The notes under the pieces: model-generated
The model's database searches: none
Told to the model about the DNA's origin: nothing
Seen by the model: the letters and a program-made list of their open reading frames with translations, nothing else
Shown here: positions 54,736 through 63,811 of the stretch, piece after piece
Layout of the letters: every line of letters begins with the position of its first letter
Numbering within the stretch: the stretch's first letter is position 1
NCBI RefSeq assembly: GCF_000332475.2
Contig: NZ_AOGX02000015.1
Location: 496,001-560,000, forward strand
Direction: 5' to 3'
Origin: Leptospira yanagawae serovar Saopaulo str. Sao Paulo = ATCC 700523
GTDB lineage: Bacteria > Spirochaetota > Leptospiria > Leptospirales > Leptospiraceae
DNA length: 64,000 nucleotides
Translations under genes and position numbers: made by a program

Positions 54736-55458
54736 TCATTCTTCAAATTCAGCTAAAAACTCATTGATATCTTTGGTATGTTTACCTTTATTTTTAATGC
54801 AAAATTCAAATACTTTTTTATGATTTTGCGCAATTGACTTAAATGACCACCTAGCAGCAGAATAGATTAAAACTTCATCGATCGATTTCTTTTTAGTTTC
54901 AGTAGCTAACAAAAGTTTATCTAAAAACGTAACATCTCCAGTGGCAAAGAAAGAATTCCATAACATATCTAAATAAACTGGTTTTGTTAACGGAATGGAT
55001 CTAAGATCGATTGGTTTACGATCACTCGATAGTTTGGTAAAAACTTGTTTGAGTTCTTCGTTTTCAGTCGATTGCAAATATTTTAGTATTTCCTTTTTCC
55101 CATTCTCTCCTTGCGATAGAAACATTGCATGGGCAAAAATAAATTTATCATCATCTGATAGCTGATTCAGGTCTCCCAACCAAACTGGTATCTTGTCATC
55201 ATGCACTTTAAAAATTTGTGCAAAAAATGGTACAATATGCCTTTCATTCTCTTTATCTGCGTTCAATTTTTTCTCTAAAATGAAATTGATGGCACTTGGA
55301 ATCAATTCTACTTTAGGATTGGTATAATAATAACTCATAAATGCATTGAGATCGGAATGTGTTGCAATTTTGGTGAGAGAATTGTATTTAATTTCTTGAG
55401 CATCCAGTGAAATAAAGCAAGAACAGATGAAAATAAGATATAAGAATGATTTTTTCAT
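54736..55458 (-). CDS. Secreted helical protein of unknown function
   Basis: A 240-residue protein with a signal peptide (KSFLYLIFICSCFISLDA) and a helical body possibly of HEAT/TPR-like repeats (HAMFLSQGENGKKEILKYLQ, WNSFFATGDVTFLDKLLLA). No family recognised. Cys12 and Cys14 lie inside the signal core, so it is not clearly a lipoprotein. Upstream there are 299 AT-rich bases (55459-55757) in which no gene is seen. Confidence 0.65.
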   Translation of the reverse strand: MKKSFLYLIFICSCFISLDAQEIKYNSLTKIATHSDLNAFMSYYYTNPKVELIPSAINFILEKKLNADKENERHIVPFFAQIFKVHDDKIPVWLGDLNQLSDDDKFIFAHAMFLSQGENGKKEILKYLQSTENEELKQVFTKLSSDRKPIDLRSIPLTKPVYLDMLWNSFFATGDVTFLDKLLLATETKKKSIDEVLIYSAARWSFKSIAQNHKKVFEFCIKNKGKHTKDINEFLAEFEE

Positions 55459-55757
55459 TTTGAACCATAACCCATGTTTTTCGGAATAGAAAGTATGTTG
55501 AATAAGTTTCGACTAATATCCAAATGCAATTTTTGAATAGATGATCATTTTGAATGATTTTTTGACTAAAAGTTCATGTTTTTGCAGAATGAAAGGTTTA
55601 CTTTTTAGGGAGAGTGGATTCTCTGAATATGAAATTTACCTTCTTTTGGTAGTGATTATTTTCAATTTGGATCGAAACTCTGGTAGGGGATGAACCCAAT
55701 CCAGATTTCGAACTCTATTTGATTTTTATTGATTTCGTATAGTTGATATAATGCCAA

Positions 55758-56621
55758 TTAAACGGAACTATTATCAGCTTTTTTGGTAAGTATTTTCTTT
55801 AAAAAACCTAAAGCTGCAATGGCTCCTAAGGCAATGATCTTCCAAAATTTAAGTAACAATGCAAAAAAGCCTGCTTTTGCCAATACTTTGCCTGCAATGA
55901 GTCCACCAATTCCATAAGCCGCCATTTTATCAATTCCTGGGGAATAATCGGAATACTTTTCACCATCATTAAACTCGGTGGAGGCAAGGATGGCCGGGAT
56001 ATCATTTTGAACTAATTTTAATTTTTCAACATCAGAAATTGCATTTAATTCCAAAATTCCCTTTCGTCCCAAAATACGAATATTATAATTGAGAGTGTTT
56101 ACGGCATCCCCTTCAAATTTAATTTCCTTTGCCCAATGTAGTTTTTTTGATGATGCATCATAAAATGGTTTATTTGCCCATCCAACTAATTCCATTGCTG
56201 GGTAACCTTCTTTGATACGCGCTTCATTTCCTTCCGATATATCTTCTTTCATCGATTTCAAAAGCTCATCGTAATTGATTTCATTTACATCAGAATCACT
56301 GACGTAGCCATCTTCTGAAAAAGAATAGGTGAGAGCATATGTAAAATTTTCACTAATTGGAGATTGGTCTGACTTAAACAACATACCAAGGATACTTTCA
56401 TTTAAAGGATTACCCTAAACTTCATGTAGAACAAATTGGCTTTGTTTTGCATCTAAAAACTTAAATCCCTTTGGCACTTTGATGGTGGCCAGTTTGTCAC
56501 CTATGGTGACATTTCCGGTATGGTATTTTAGATTGTTTATCTTTTTGAGTATATCGTCTTCTGCAAAAAGGTTGGATGTTAAAAGAAACAATCCTAATAG
56601 AATTGTTGTTAAATGTCTCAT
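55758..56621 (-). pseudogene. DUF2167 membrane protein, interrupted by an in-frame amber codon
   Basis: Two same-frame pieces form one DUF2167 protein. The 5' part (56621-56415) has a signal peptide (LTTILLGLFLLTSNLFA) and the N-terminal domain ending FVLHEV. Then comes TAG at 56417-56415, and the frame continues GNPLNESILGMLFK to the C-terminus at 55758, which ends in membrane helices (FFALLLKFWKIIALGAIAAL). In the family this point is a conserved Trp (WGNP), so TGG to TAG is the simplest explanation. Family function is unknown. About 288 codons in total. Confidence 0.83.
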
Positions 56622-56806
56622 TCTGGTTCTCCGTTAGTTTCTAATTTTAAATTCCAAGTTTTGACATTTTAACGTTTGTTTGTATAAAATAGCAAGAAAC
56701 AAAATATTGATTCAAATCCAAATTTCAGAATTAAAATTGAATTAGGTAATGTTTCATCCGAATTGGTAGATGATTGTAATGTGATATTGCGATTAACCTA
56801 ACGCAT

Positions 56807-57580
56807 TTAATTTGTAGAGAAATCGATTTCTTGAGATAAGGAAATCATAAATGTATCATTCCCTTTGAAATTGAGATTATAACTCGTTGGCCCAAATTCT
56901 AGCCAAAGGTATTTTCTCATTACTGTAAAAGATATTTCTGTAGTGCCGTAATAGAAACCGAGACCAGTAAAAGGACTTACTGAATAGGCCGTACAAGCTT
57001 CTCTAATCGTACATTTTCCCAAACCAAAATCGATTCCAATAGTAGGTTTTAAAAATCCAAAAAATTCTTTTTGGTAACGGGCTCCCAAATCAATTAGATT
57101 GGCTTCAAAATTGACCCCACTTTTTAATTCTCTACTCTCGTATTCAGGAACTAACAGGAAAACAGAATAAACAAAAAATCTTTGGATGAGATTGATTTGC
57201 TCTAGGTTTGGGTTGAAATTATCAAAGAAAAATTTTGCATCTAGACCTAGAAGGTAAGGATTTGATTTGAGTTTAGCATTAGTAAATCCTACACGTAGGA
57301 ATACATTTTCGTCATAATGATTAGTTTCATATCCAACAGTTGTGTATTCCGTTTTATATTTAATGTTTCGTTCGAATGCAACTGGTAGTAATTGTAATTG
57401 TTTTTCCGAAAATGCTGGTTGGGATGCGATTGTTGCGAGGCCAACACCAGGAGATATGATTGGTGCGCTACCATTGATACTTCCACTTCCATACTGAGCA
57501 TAAATGCGTTTTGTTTCGGCAGATAGAGCAGTGAAAATTAAAAGTATGAGAATAAAAGAATATTGAATCAATTTAAACAT
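56807..57580 (-). CDS. Secreted beta-rich protein, possibly outer-membrane
   Basis: A 257-residue protein with a signal peptide (FILILLIFTALSA). The mature part alternates short amphipathic strands (YLLGLDAKFFFDNF, FGFLKPTIGIDFGLG, GLGFYYGTTEISFTV) and ends in a hydrophobic/aromatic strand, consistent with a small barrel, but no family recognised. Flanked upstream by a 76-bp AT-rich gap containing GTGTT-N10-AACAC. Alone on its strand. Confidence 0.62.
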   Translation of the reverse strand: MFKLIQYSFILILLIFTALSAETKRIYAQYGSGSINGSAPIISPGVGLATIASQPAFSEKQLQLLPVAFERNIKYKTEYTTVGYETNHYDENVFLRVGFTNAKLKSNPYLLGLDAKFFFDNFNPNLEQINLIQRFFVYSVFLLVPEYESRELKSGVNFEANLIDLGARYQKEFFGFLKPTIGIDFGLGKCTIREACTAYSVSPFTGLGFYYGTTEISFTVMRKYLWLEFGPTSYNLNFKGNDTFMISLSQEIDFSTN

Positions 57581-57656
57581 ATATGTATAGTGTTTATAAA
57601 ATTTAACACCTATTACGTTATGGTTCTCGGTTTAATTTTGGTTGTAAATTGTTTTT

Positions 57657-58370
57657 TTAAATTACCCAACGAATCAAAGCGGCAGCGAGTCCACCACCCA
57701 CTAACGGAATGACTACGGGGAGCCAAGCATACTTCCAACCAGATTTGCCTTTATTCGGTATCGGAACGATTGAATGGATGATCCTTGGTCCAAGGTCACG
57801 GGCAGGGTTAATGGCGTAACCTGTGGTTCCTCCCATCGAAAGTCCAATGGCCCAAACAAGGAGGGACACAAACCCAGTGCCAGCAATTCCAGGTGCACCA
57901 CCATTTAACGGAGAAAATATCGCATGGATCCCTAGAATCAGTAGGAAAGTTCCGAATCCTTCACTGATCACATTGGAGAGAGAGTGTTTGATGGCAGGTT
58001 CTGTGGAAAAAACTGCCAAAATTTTCCCCGGGTCCTTTGTTTCTTTCCAATGGGGAAGGTAATGTAAGTACACTAAAAAAGCTCCGAGTGCAGCACCAGA
58101 GACTTGTGCGAGGGAATAGGGCAATAAGATAGAATAGTCTCCCGACTGGATGCATACAGATAATGTCACAGCGGGATTCAAGTGTGCACCGGGACTACCG
58201 AGTGCCTTTGCGACAAGCACACCAAAACAAACGGCAAGTGCCCAGCCAGTGGTGATGGTGATCCAACCAGCATCTTTGGATTTTGATTTTTCTAATAAAA
58301 CACCAGCGACAACTCCATCGCCTAAAAGGATGAGTACAGCAGTTCCAAAAAATTCGCCAACCAGTTCCAA
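57657..58370 (-). CDS. glpF: Aquaglyceroporin (MIP family)
   Basis: A 237-residue channel. The start is set at TTG 58370 (ELVGEFFGTAVLILLGDG): GGGGGAGGG stands 4-5 nt upstream and the N-terminus then matches the first MIP helix. The frame runs to ATG 58430 but the extra 20 residues lack family support. Six TM helices and two NPA motifs: HLNPAVT (65-67) and INPARDLGPR (188-190), the Asp after the second typical of glycerol facilitators. Divergent from the malic enzyme gene; no glpK nearby. Confidence 0.92.
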   Translation of the reverse strand: MELVGEFFGTAVLILLGDGVVAGVLLEKSKSKDAGWITITTGWALAVCFGVLVAKALGSPGAHLNPAVTLSVCIQSGDYSILLPYSLAQVSGAALGAFLVYLHYLPHWKETKDPGKILAVFSTEPAIKHSLSNVISEGFGTFLLILGIHAIFSPLNGGAPGIAGTGFVSLLVWAIGLSMGGTTGYAINPARDLGPRIIHSIVPIPNKGKSGWKYAWLPVVIPLVGGGLAAALIRWVI

Positions 58371-58504
58371 AATGCCCTCCCCCGGACTTCGATGAGGACT
58401 TACTCTAAAGGGACATAGAACCAATGACAACCCTTTTTGGATGTCATTGGTTCCAATTTATTCTAGGATTTTCCATTGAATCAGAAATCATGGGAAAATA
58501 GACC

Positions 58505-59806
58505 ATGAAAAATCACGCGCTTGAGTATCACTCTAGGTTTCCGAAAGGAAAAACCAAAGTAGTTCCGACAAAACCAACGGAGAACAGTTATGACCTGTCG
58601 TTAGCTTACTCACCTGGTGTCGCATACCCTTGCCTTGAAATTGAAAAACAACCTGATCTCGTTTATGAGTATACCAACCGAGGAAACTTGGTGGGAATCA
58701 TCACCAATGGAACTGCCATTTTAGGTCTTGGCAACATTGGTGCTTCCGCTGGCAAACCAGTGATGGAAGGAAAAGCCGTTTTATTTAAAAAATTTGCAGG
58801 CATCGATGTTTTTGATATTGAAATCAATGAAACAGATCCGGAAAAATTCATTACCATTGTAAAGGCCCTCGAACCAACGTTTGGTGGTATCAACTTAGAG
58901 GACATCCGTGCACCAGAATGTTTTCATATCGAAAAAACATTAGATGAAAGTATGAAGATCCCTGTTTTCCATGATGACCAACATGGAACGGCAATCATCT
59001 CGACAGCGGCACTTCTCAATTCGTTAGTACTGACTGGTAAAAAAGCGGAAAATTTAAAGGTAGTGATCAATGGGGCAGGGGCTGCGGCCATCTCCATTGC
59101 AGAGATGTTAACTCATATCGGTGTGAAACACGAATCCATTTTTATGTTGGATTCTCGCGGTGTCATCAACCACAAACGAACCAATTTACATGAATCCAAA
59201 CTTCCTTTTGTTCGTAATACGGATGCAGAAACATTAGAAGATATCTTTCCTGGTACTGACCTATTCATTGGTGTATCGGTTGCCAATGTGGTAACAGAAG
59301 CAATGGTAAAGACAATGGCCGAGAAACCAATCATGTTTGCTCTTGCCAATCCAGATCCTGAAATTCCTTATCCTGATGCGAAACGTGCGAGACCAGATCT
59401 TATCATGGCAACGGGTCGTAGTGATTATCCAAACCAAGTAAATAACGTACTTGGGTTTCCATTCATCTTTCGTGGGGCACTTGATGTTCGTGCAAAAGTG
59501 GTAAATATGGAAATGAAATTGGCGGCGGCCTATGCTCTCAGTGAACTCACAAAGATCCCTGTGCCAACAGAAGTATGCCAAGCTTACAACGAAGTGGAAA
59601 TCCGCTTTGGGGAAGACTATATCATTCCAAAACCTCTCGACGAACGCGTATTATACCATGTTGCTCCTGCAGTGGCAGAAGCTGCTGTGAAAACCGGTGT
59701 GAACCAAGTGGCTTACCCTGGACGCGAAGCGTATGTGAAGTTTTTGGAATCGATTATGGCACAACAAAAAGAACCCATCAGTGCTTTAGAACTCGAAACC
59801 GATTGA
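58505..59806 (+). CDS. Malic enzyme (decarboxylating malate dehydrogenase)
   Basis: A 433-residue short-form malic enzyme producing pyruvate, CO2 and NAD(P)H from malate. [12 protein letters not shown], the region [21 protein letters not shown], metal/substrate residues in [22 protein letters not shown] and the Rossmann [15 protein letters not shown] are all present. It lacks the C-terminal phosphotransacetylase domain of MaeB. Cofactor preference cannot be fixed by eye. A weak hairpin follows the stop. Confidence 0.94.
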   Translation: MKNHALEYHSRFPKGKTKVVPTKPTENSYDLSLAYSPGVAYPCLEIEKQPDLVYEYTNRGNLVGIITNGTAILGLGNIGASAGKPVMEGKAVLFKKFAGIDVFDIEINETDPEKFITIVKALEPTFGGINLEDIRAPECFHIEKTLDESMKIPVFHDDQHGTAIISTAALLNSLVLTGKKAENLKVVINGAGAAAISIAEMLTHIGVKHESIFMLDSRGVINHKRTNLHESKLPFVRNTDAETLEDIFPGTDLFIGVSVANVVTEAMVKTMAEKPIMFALANPDPEIPYPDAKRARPDLIMATGRSDYPNQVNNVLGFPFIFRGALDVRAKVVNMEMKLAAAYALSELTKIPVPTEVCQAYNEVEIRFGEDYIIPKPLDERVLYHVAPAVAEAAVKTGVNQVAYPGREAYVKFLESIMAQQKEPISALELETD

Positions 59807-59807
59807 A

Positions 59808-59827
59808 ACAGGGCCTAGTTTCCCTGT
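59808..59827 (+). terminator. Hairpin after malic enzyme
   Basis: ACAGGG (59808-59813) pairs with CCCTGT (59822-59827) directly after the stop; no clear T-run, so only a candidate. Confidence 0.4.
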
Positions 59828-59886
59828 CCTAACTCTAAAAAAATTTAAAAAAACTGATCCATCCTAGAAAAAGTACTTGTTTAAAT

Positions 59887-59923
59887 TTGTGCAACGCACA
59901 TAACTGTATTGTGCATTGCACAA
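59887..59923. promoter_or_regulatory. Two palindromic operators upstream of phasin-like gene
   Basis: TTGTGCATTGCACAA (59909-59923) is a perfect 7-7 palindrome around one base. A degenerate copy TTGTGCAACGCACAT lies at 59887-59901, 22 bp upstream, that is two helical turns. A possible promoter (TTGTTT at 59877, AT-rich -10 near 59900) would be overlapped, fitting repression. The cognate regulator is unknown. Confidence 0.6.
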
Positions 59924-59948
59924 ATAGGTGAAAACCAGGAGCTAAATT

Positions 59949-60320
59949 ATGGAAAAACAAATCATGGACATTCTTAACGCTGGAATCGGTCTTTTTCAAT
60001 CTGGAAAAGAAGGTTTGGAAAAAGCAAAAACACAATTGGAATCTACTTACAATGAGTTAGTTTCTAAAGGTGCTTTGGACAATACTGAAGAATCAGTAAA
60101 AATCCGCCAATCTGTAGACAAAATCCTAACAGACATTAAAGAATTCTCTAGTGTTGCTGGAAAAAACTACGATGAAACTCGTTCTAAAATCGTAGAAAAC
60201 TACAACAAAATTGCAGAAGAAATCAAAGCAAAAATGCCTGAAGGAAAAATTGAATCCGTAAAAGCGAAAATCAATGAAGTAGCGGAATCGATCAAAAAAA
60301 CAGGTGCTGCAAAAGCATAA
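59949..60320 (+). CDS. Phasin-like protein
   Basis: A 123-residue, almost wholly helical, amphipathic protein ([40 protein letters not shown]) ending in a Lys/Ala-rich tail KKTGAAKA, like phasins that coat polyhydroxyalkanoate granules and phasin-related proteins of Leptospira. AGGAGC precedes the ATG at good spacing. Two palindromic sites lie in the promoter and a strong terminator follows, so it is a tightly controlled single gene. No PHA synthase is nearby; a membrane-associated or chaperone-like role is possible. Confidence 0.75.
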   Translation: MEKQIMDILNAGIGLFQSGKEGLEKAKTQLESTYNELVSKGALDNTEESVKIRQSVDKILTDIKEFSSVAGKNYDETRSKIVENYNKIAEEIKAKMPEGKIESVKAKINEVAESIKKTGAAKA

Positions 60321-60339
60321 TTATCATTCGGAAAGAGAG

Positions 60340-60368
60340 GGTCGGGTTTCCGACCTTTTCTCTCTTCT
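60340..60368 (+). terminator. Rho-independent terminator of phasin-like gene
   Basis: GGTCGG-GTTT-CCGACC (60340-60355) followed by TTTTCTCTCTTCTTT; an outer AGAGAG/CTCTCT pairing can extend the stem. It starts 20 bp after the stop. Confidence 0.78.
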
Positions 60369-60425
60369 TTGCCATCGTTCCTTTCCCTATTGACAAACAG
60401 TTGTTTTTGTTCCAGTTTGGAACCA

Positions 60426-61271
60426 ATGTTACGTTTTCCCTCCATCATCATTCCTTTCTTTTTATTTCTTTTTTCTTGTTCTATCGCTGATTTACGTCCA
60501 CCTAGTTTGTCATCAAATCGTGTGGATCCAGAACTAAAGAAAAAAGGACTAACTTTTGTTACAAGTCCCACAATCAAAGAGTTAACACCTGGTGACTGGA
60601 AAGACTATAAACAAGTTCAATTTGTTGTAAAGGATGTTTGGCATTCCAAGTTTGTCAGATTTTTTACACCGATCAAAGAATCGGAACAAAGGATGCGTGT
60701 GTATTTAGATTTTGAAACAAATTCAATGCAGGTCGAATTCCTTGGTGGTGAGAAAAAAGGACTGATTTATGGATTGGATAAAAAGGAAACATATTATATA
60801 GCAGCTGATACTGGTAAGGTGTTTATGGGTGATGATGAAGTCAGGATTTATTTAGAATCTCTTCGTTTGTACCTAACACTGCCTTGGCGTCTAAAAGAAT
60901 TTCCTATCATCCAATATGCGGGTACAACAAAGAAATTAGAACAAAATTATGAAGTTGTGTATTTTACATCAGTGCAACTAAATGCAAATCCAGATACAGA
61001 TCAGTATGTTGGTTATTTTGAAACCACAAGTGGTGCTTTAGAATGGATGGAATTTACTTATCGTGAATTGTTTAGTTTTTATAGAGGTGTATTGAAATAC
61101 GGATTTTATGAATCTTGGAATGGAAAACAATACCCGAGAAGGATCACCATTTTAGATAAATTTGAGGACTCTGACTTTGTTCATGAAATTCGAATCGAAA
61201 AGATCGAAATTCCAGAAAAACCTATGGAAGAAGTGGATAAGGTTTTGGAATTACCAGGAATACAAAATTAA
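60426..61271 (+). CDS. Lipoprotein of unknown function
   Basis: A 281-residue lipoprotein; start 60426 (MLRFPSIIIPFFLFLFSC, Cys18) with GGAACC before it, the frame being open from 60369. The mature part alternates strands and helices (VQFVVKDVWHSKFVRFFTP, MRVYLDFETNSMQVEFLGG). No family recognised. First of three consecutive lipoprotein genes on the plus strand. Confidence 0.7.
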   Translation: MLRFPSIIIPFFLFLFSCSIADLRPPSLSSNRVDPELKKKGLTFVTSPTIKELTPGDWKDYKQVQFVVKDVWHSKFVRFFTPIKESEQRMRVYLDFETNSMQVEFLGGEKKGLIYGLDKKETYYIAADTGKVFMGDDEVRIYLESLRLYLTLPWRLKEFPIIQYAGTTKKLEQNYEVVYFTSVQLNANPDTDQYVGYFETTSGALEWMEFTYRELFSFYRGVLKYGFYESWNGKQYPRRITILDKFEDSDFVHEIRIEKIEIPEKPMEEVDKVLELPGIQN

Positions 61272-61317
61272 AATTAAATATTAATTTTTAAATTCAATGA
61301 GGGAGAAGATTTCGATT

Positions 61318-61698
61318 ATGAATTCAGTATTGAAACAACTTTTGATCCAGTCTCTTCTGTTGATGTTCTTCCATATTTTTTCCCACTGCGCAATTATGCA
61401 TAAAAATAACCGCAGAATTACGAATGTCTTAGATAATCATTTTACTCCGGAAACTACAACGGGAAAAGTTTTGATGAGTCCCGTAGCGATTCCTGTTGGG
61501 ACAATTTCGTTATTAACAGATACATTTCTATTACAACCAGTCATTGCAATTCCGATGGCACTTGGTGATACAATAACATATATTTGGCAAAATCCATCCG
61601 GAGGCATTTTGACGCAGAGTTTTCTTTTTGTACCTAAACTAGTTATGACTCCTATTGCTTTTAGTTTTTTATGGATAAAACATGCCTTCTTCTACTAA
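61318..61698 (+). CDS. Short lipoprotein, paralogue of the next gene
   Basis: A 126-residue lipoprotein, start 61318 (Cys24 in HIFSHC); an ATG at 61297 in frame is also possible. The core RRITNVLDNHFTPE, then AIPVGTISLLTDTFLLQP and IPMALGDTI, matches the next gene's RNLKLTNAVEENLIP, LPLGVGAGILDVFIIHP and IPDAAEDTI. The conserved P(V/L)G...D...P(V/I)A(I/V)P pattern is probably membrane-associated. Function unknown. Confidence 0.68.
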   Translation: MNSVLKQLLIQSLLLMFFHIFSHCAIMHKNNRRITNVLDNHFTPETTTGKVLMSPVAIPVGTISLLTDTFLLQPVIAIPMALGDTITYIWQNPSGGILTQSFLFVPKLVMTPIAFSFLWIKHAFFY

Positions 61699-61741
61699 CA
61701 TAAATCGTTTCTTATATCGTTAATAAGTAAGATAAAACTAT

Positions 61742-62617
61742 ATGATTTCAACAATAGCAAAAAGAATACTGATCATTCAAATCATTGTAGTTTCCAGCCT
61801 CAATTGTGCATTATTCCAAAAACGAAATCTTAAATTAACAAATGCTGTGGAAGAGAATTTAATTCCCAAGGATGGGAATCTAAGAATCATTGCAGCACCC
61901 ATATATTTGCCTTTAGGTGTCGGTGCTGGAATTTTGGATGTTTTCATTATACATCCCATTGCTGTCATTCCAGATGCTGCAGAAGACACAATTGGTGTAT
62001 TATGGACAAGTCAAAATTCTGGATATTATACGAAATTGGGTGCTATACCGTTTTCAGCCTTGGCCACTCCTCCTTTTTTTATCATGGCTTGGTCATACCA
62101 TTGGTTTTTTAATGATAATGATCGACCGCATGAGGTTGATACTCGAACGACAGTTCCTACAAAATTGAATACATTTGAAGATTGGAAAAAGAAAATGTAT
62201 GAAGCAATTCAAGATAAAGATTTGCAGAAAATGTACGAATATGTTTATGAATTTGAAAAATTTCGGAGAAATCCAGAAACAGTTTTAATTTTAATTGAAG
62301 TTAGAGAAAGGTTAGCGAAACAAAAAAAACAAAACGAAGAGACAAATTTATTATCTTCAATATTATCATTTCCTTCTTCAAATGAGAAGGTCCGAAAATA
62401 TATTCTACAAGAATTTTTAATCTCTGATTCCTCACTTAATTTTCGTCAGTTCATTCGGAATTGTAAAGAATTAGAATGTAAAAGTGTTATTCTGAAAAAA
62501 ATCAAAAACCTTGGAAATGATCCATATACTTTAACTGAATTTATTAAACTTTATTTTGAAAAGGCTACACCAGAGGAAAAAGAAAGATTTATGAAACATC
62601 TGCAAGCAATTGAATGA
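61742..62617 (+). CDS. Lipoprotein, longer paralogue
   Basis: A 291-residue lipoprotein (Cys22 in VVSSLNC). Residues about 27-125 align with the preceding gene. It then adds about 160 helical, charged residues (FEDWKKKMYEAIQDKDLQKM; TEFIKLYFEKATPEEKERFM) absent from the short copy. The pair looks like a tandem duplication with later gain or loss of the C-terminal domain. Function unknown. Confidence 0.7.
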   Translation: MISTIAKRILIIQIIVVSSLNCALFQKRNLKLTNAVEENLIPKDGNLRIIAAPIYLPLGVGAGILDVFIIHPIAVIPDAAEDTIGVLWTSQNSGYYTKLGAIPFSALATPPFFIMAWSYHWFFNDNDRPHEVDTRTTVPTKLNTFEDWKKKMYEAIQDKDLQKMYEYVYEFEKFRRNPETVLILIEVRERLAKQKKQNEETNLLSSILSFPSSNEKVRKYILQEFLISDSSLNFRQFIRNCKELECKSVILKKIKNLGNDPYTLTEFIKLYFEKATPEEKERFMKHLQAIE

Positions 62618-62697
62618 TTTATAAAATCTTAATTTCTTAGTATTGGTTTCATCATAGATTTCTGATTTGAGTCTTAACAACGTAATCATGATTCTTC

Positions 62698-62779
62698 GCG
62701 AAAGGGATCGTAGCGGAAATCCTGCGATGCAGATTGGAGCGGAGAGCCCGGTCCACCACCGATAAGGTGGTGGATTCGC
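62698..62779 (-). repeat. Three-helix structured intergenic repeat, copy B
   Basis: Minus-strand copy of the element at 38329-38407. Read on the minus strand: closing helix GCGAA/TTCGC; hairpin 1 CCACCACC-TTATC-GGTGGTGG (62753-62773); a strand sharing 22 of 24 positions with copy A around CCGGGCT (62731-62754); hairpin 2 CTGC-ATC-GCAG; then TTTCCGCTACGATCCCTT. It lies between convergent genes, so it may also act as a transcription barrier. Confidence 0.7.
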
Positions 62780-62789
62780 CAAAACGGGT

Positions 62790-63386
62790 TTAATTCAATG
62801 TAAATCGGATGGGAACAAGCACTTTGACAGTGATTGGTTTTCCTTCTAAGATGGAAGGAGAAAAACGTTTTCTGCGATAAACTTTAATCGCTTCTTCTTC
62901 TAATCCACCGCCTAACTGTTTACCTACGGAACGAACACGAAGCACTTCTCCGGTGTTTGAAATCACCACTTCTAACGTCATGGTTCCTGTCAAACCAAGA
63001 GCCTTTGCATCCGATGTATATTCTGGACGAATGTTAGGTGATAAGTCTACAGGAGAAGTAGCACCAGAAACGATGGGGTCAGAAGCACCAGCGATCCGTG
63101 GGTCTTCTTTTTTTTCTTCCTTCTCTTTGTCGGTTAAATCAAAGTCACCGTCAGTTGGTTTGGAATCCGTTGTTGGTTCTTGGATCTGTACATTGTCGAT
63201 AAAAGCAACTTCTTCTACAAGGTCATCCAAACTATCTGTTTCCAAATGAGGTGTGAACCAAAAAAGAATGATTAATGCCTGTAAAACGGCAGAAATTGCA
63301 AGACCCGTTTCCATTCGGTAACGATCAATGAATCTATGGATTCTTTCACGTTTGGATCTTTTTTGTGTAACAACTGTTCCGCTCAC
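62790..63386 (-). CDS. tonB: TonB-like energy transducer
   Basis: A 198-residue inner-membrane anchored protein: cytosolic basic N-terminus, TM helix at about 26-46 (METGLAISAVLQALIILFWF), an acidic/Pro-containing linker (about 60-115) and a C-terminal TonB domain (LTGTMTLEVVISNTGEVLRV, IKVYRRKRFSPSILEGKPIT). It couples the proton-motive force to outer-membrane receptors with ExbB/ExbD. It lies 1 bp after the ExbD stop. Confidence 0.9.
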   Translation of the reverse strand: MSGTVVTQKRSKRERIHRFIDRYRMETGLAISAVLQALIILFWFTPHLETDSLDDLVEEVAFIDNVQIQEPTTDSKPTDGDFDLTDKEKEEKKEDPRIAGASDPIVSGATSPVDLSPNIRPEYTSDAKALGLTGTMTLEVVISNTGEVLRVRSVGKQLGGGLEEEAIKVYRRKRFSPSILEGKPITVKVLVPIRFTLN

Positions 63387-63387
63387 G

Positions 63388-63810
63388 TTACTTACCTTTT
63401 AATCCGCCACCTTGGGTGGTCTTGGTAACAAGAGAAACCTTTAAGGCACCAATCTCTCGGAGCGTTTCAAAAACATTGTCTAGTTCTTCGTAGGTTAGGT
63501 CTTGGTCGGCGTGGATCAAAACTTTTAGATCAGGTGTTGTGGAAATTTTAGCTCTGATTTCGCTCATCGCTTCGTTAAGTTCCATTTTCACTGAGTTGAA
63601 ATAAACAGTTCTTTTTTCGTCTGCAGTCAGGTAAAGATTGGCGATCTTTTTATTTAGCTGCTCTCCGCCAGGAACGTCTGGTAAGTTGATGGGAAGGTCA
63701 GGATCGGAATCCAATACGGAGGTTACCATAAAGAACACGAGGAGTAAGAAGGCAATGTCTGCCATCGAACTCACTGGAACTGAAGGTGCGACTCTCTTTC
63801 TTCGTAACAT
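63388..63810 (-). CDS. exbD: ExbD/TolR-family transport protein
   Basis: A 140-residue protein with a short basic N-terminus, a TM helix (about 15-37, [20 protein letters not shown]) holding the conserved functional Asp, and a periplasmic domain ([20 protein letters not shown]). Partner of ExbB in proton-driven energising of TonB. It begins 1 bp after the stop of a second ExbD-like gene. Confidence 0.93.
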   Translation of the reverse strand: MLRRKRVAPSVPVSSMADIAFLLLVFFMVTSVLDSDPDLPINLPDVPGGEQLNKKIANLYLTADEKRTVYFNSVKMELNEAMSEIRAKISTTPDLKVLIHADQDLTYEELDNVFETLREIGALKVSLVTKTTQGGGLKGK

Positions 63811-63811
63811 A

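Noticed and set aside
55459..55757. Hidden small gene in the 299-bp gap
   Set aside because: No frame of useful length with a start and ribosome-binding site; AT-rich and unstructured by eye.
59887..59923. LexA (SOS) box before the phasin-like gene
   Set aside because: The known leptospiral box is TTTG-N5-CAAA; these palindromes have a different core and the gene has no repair link.
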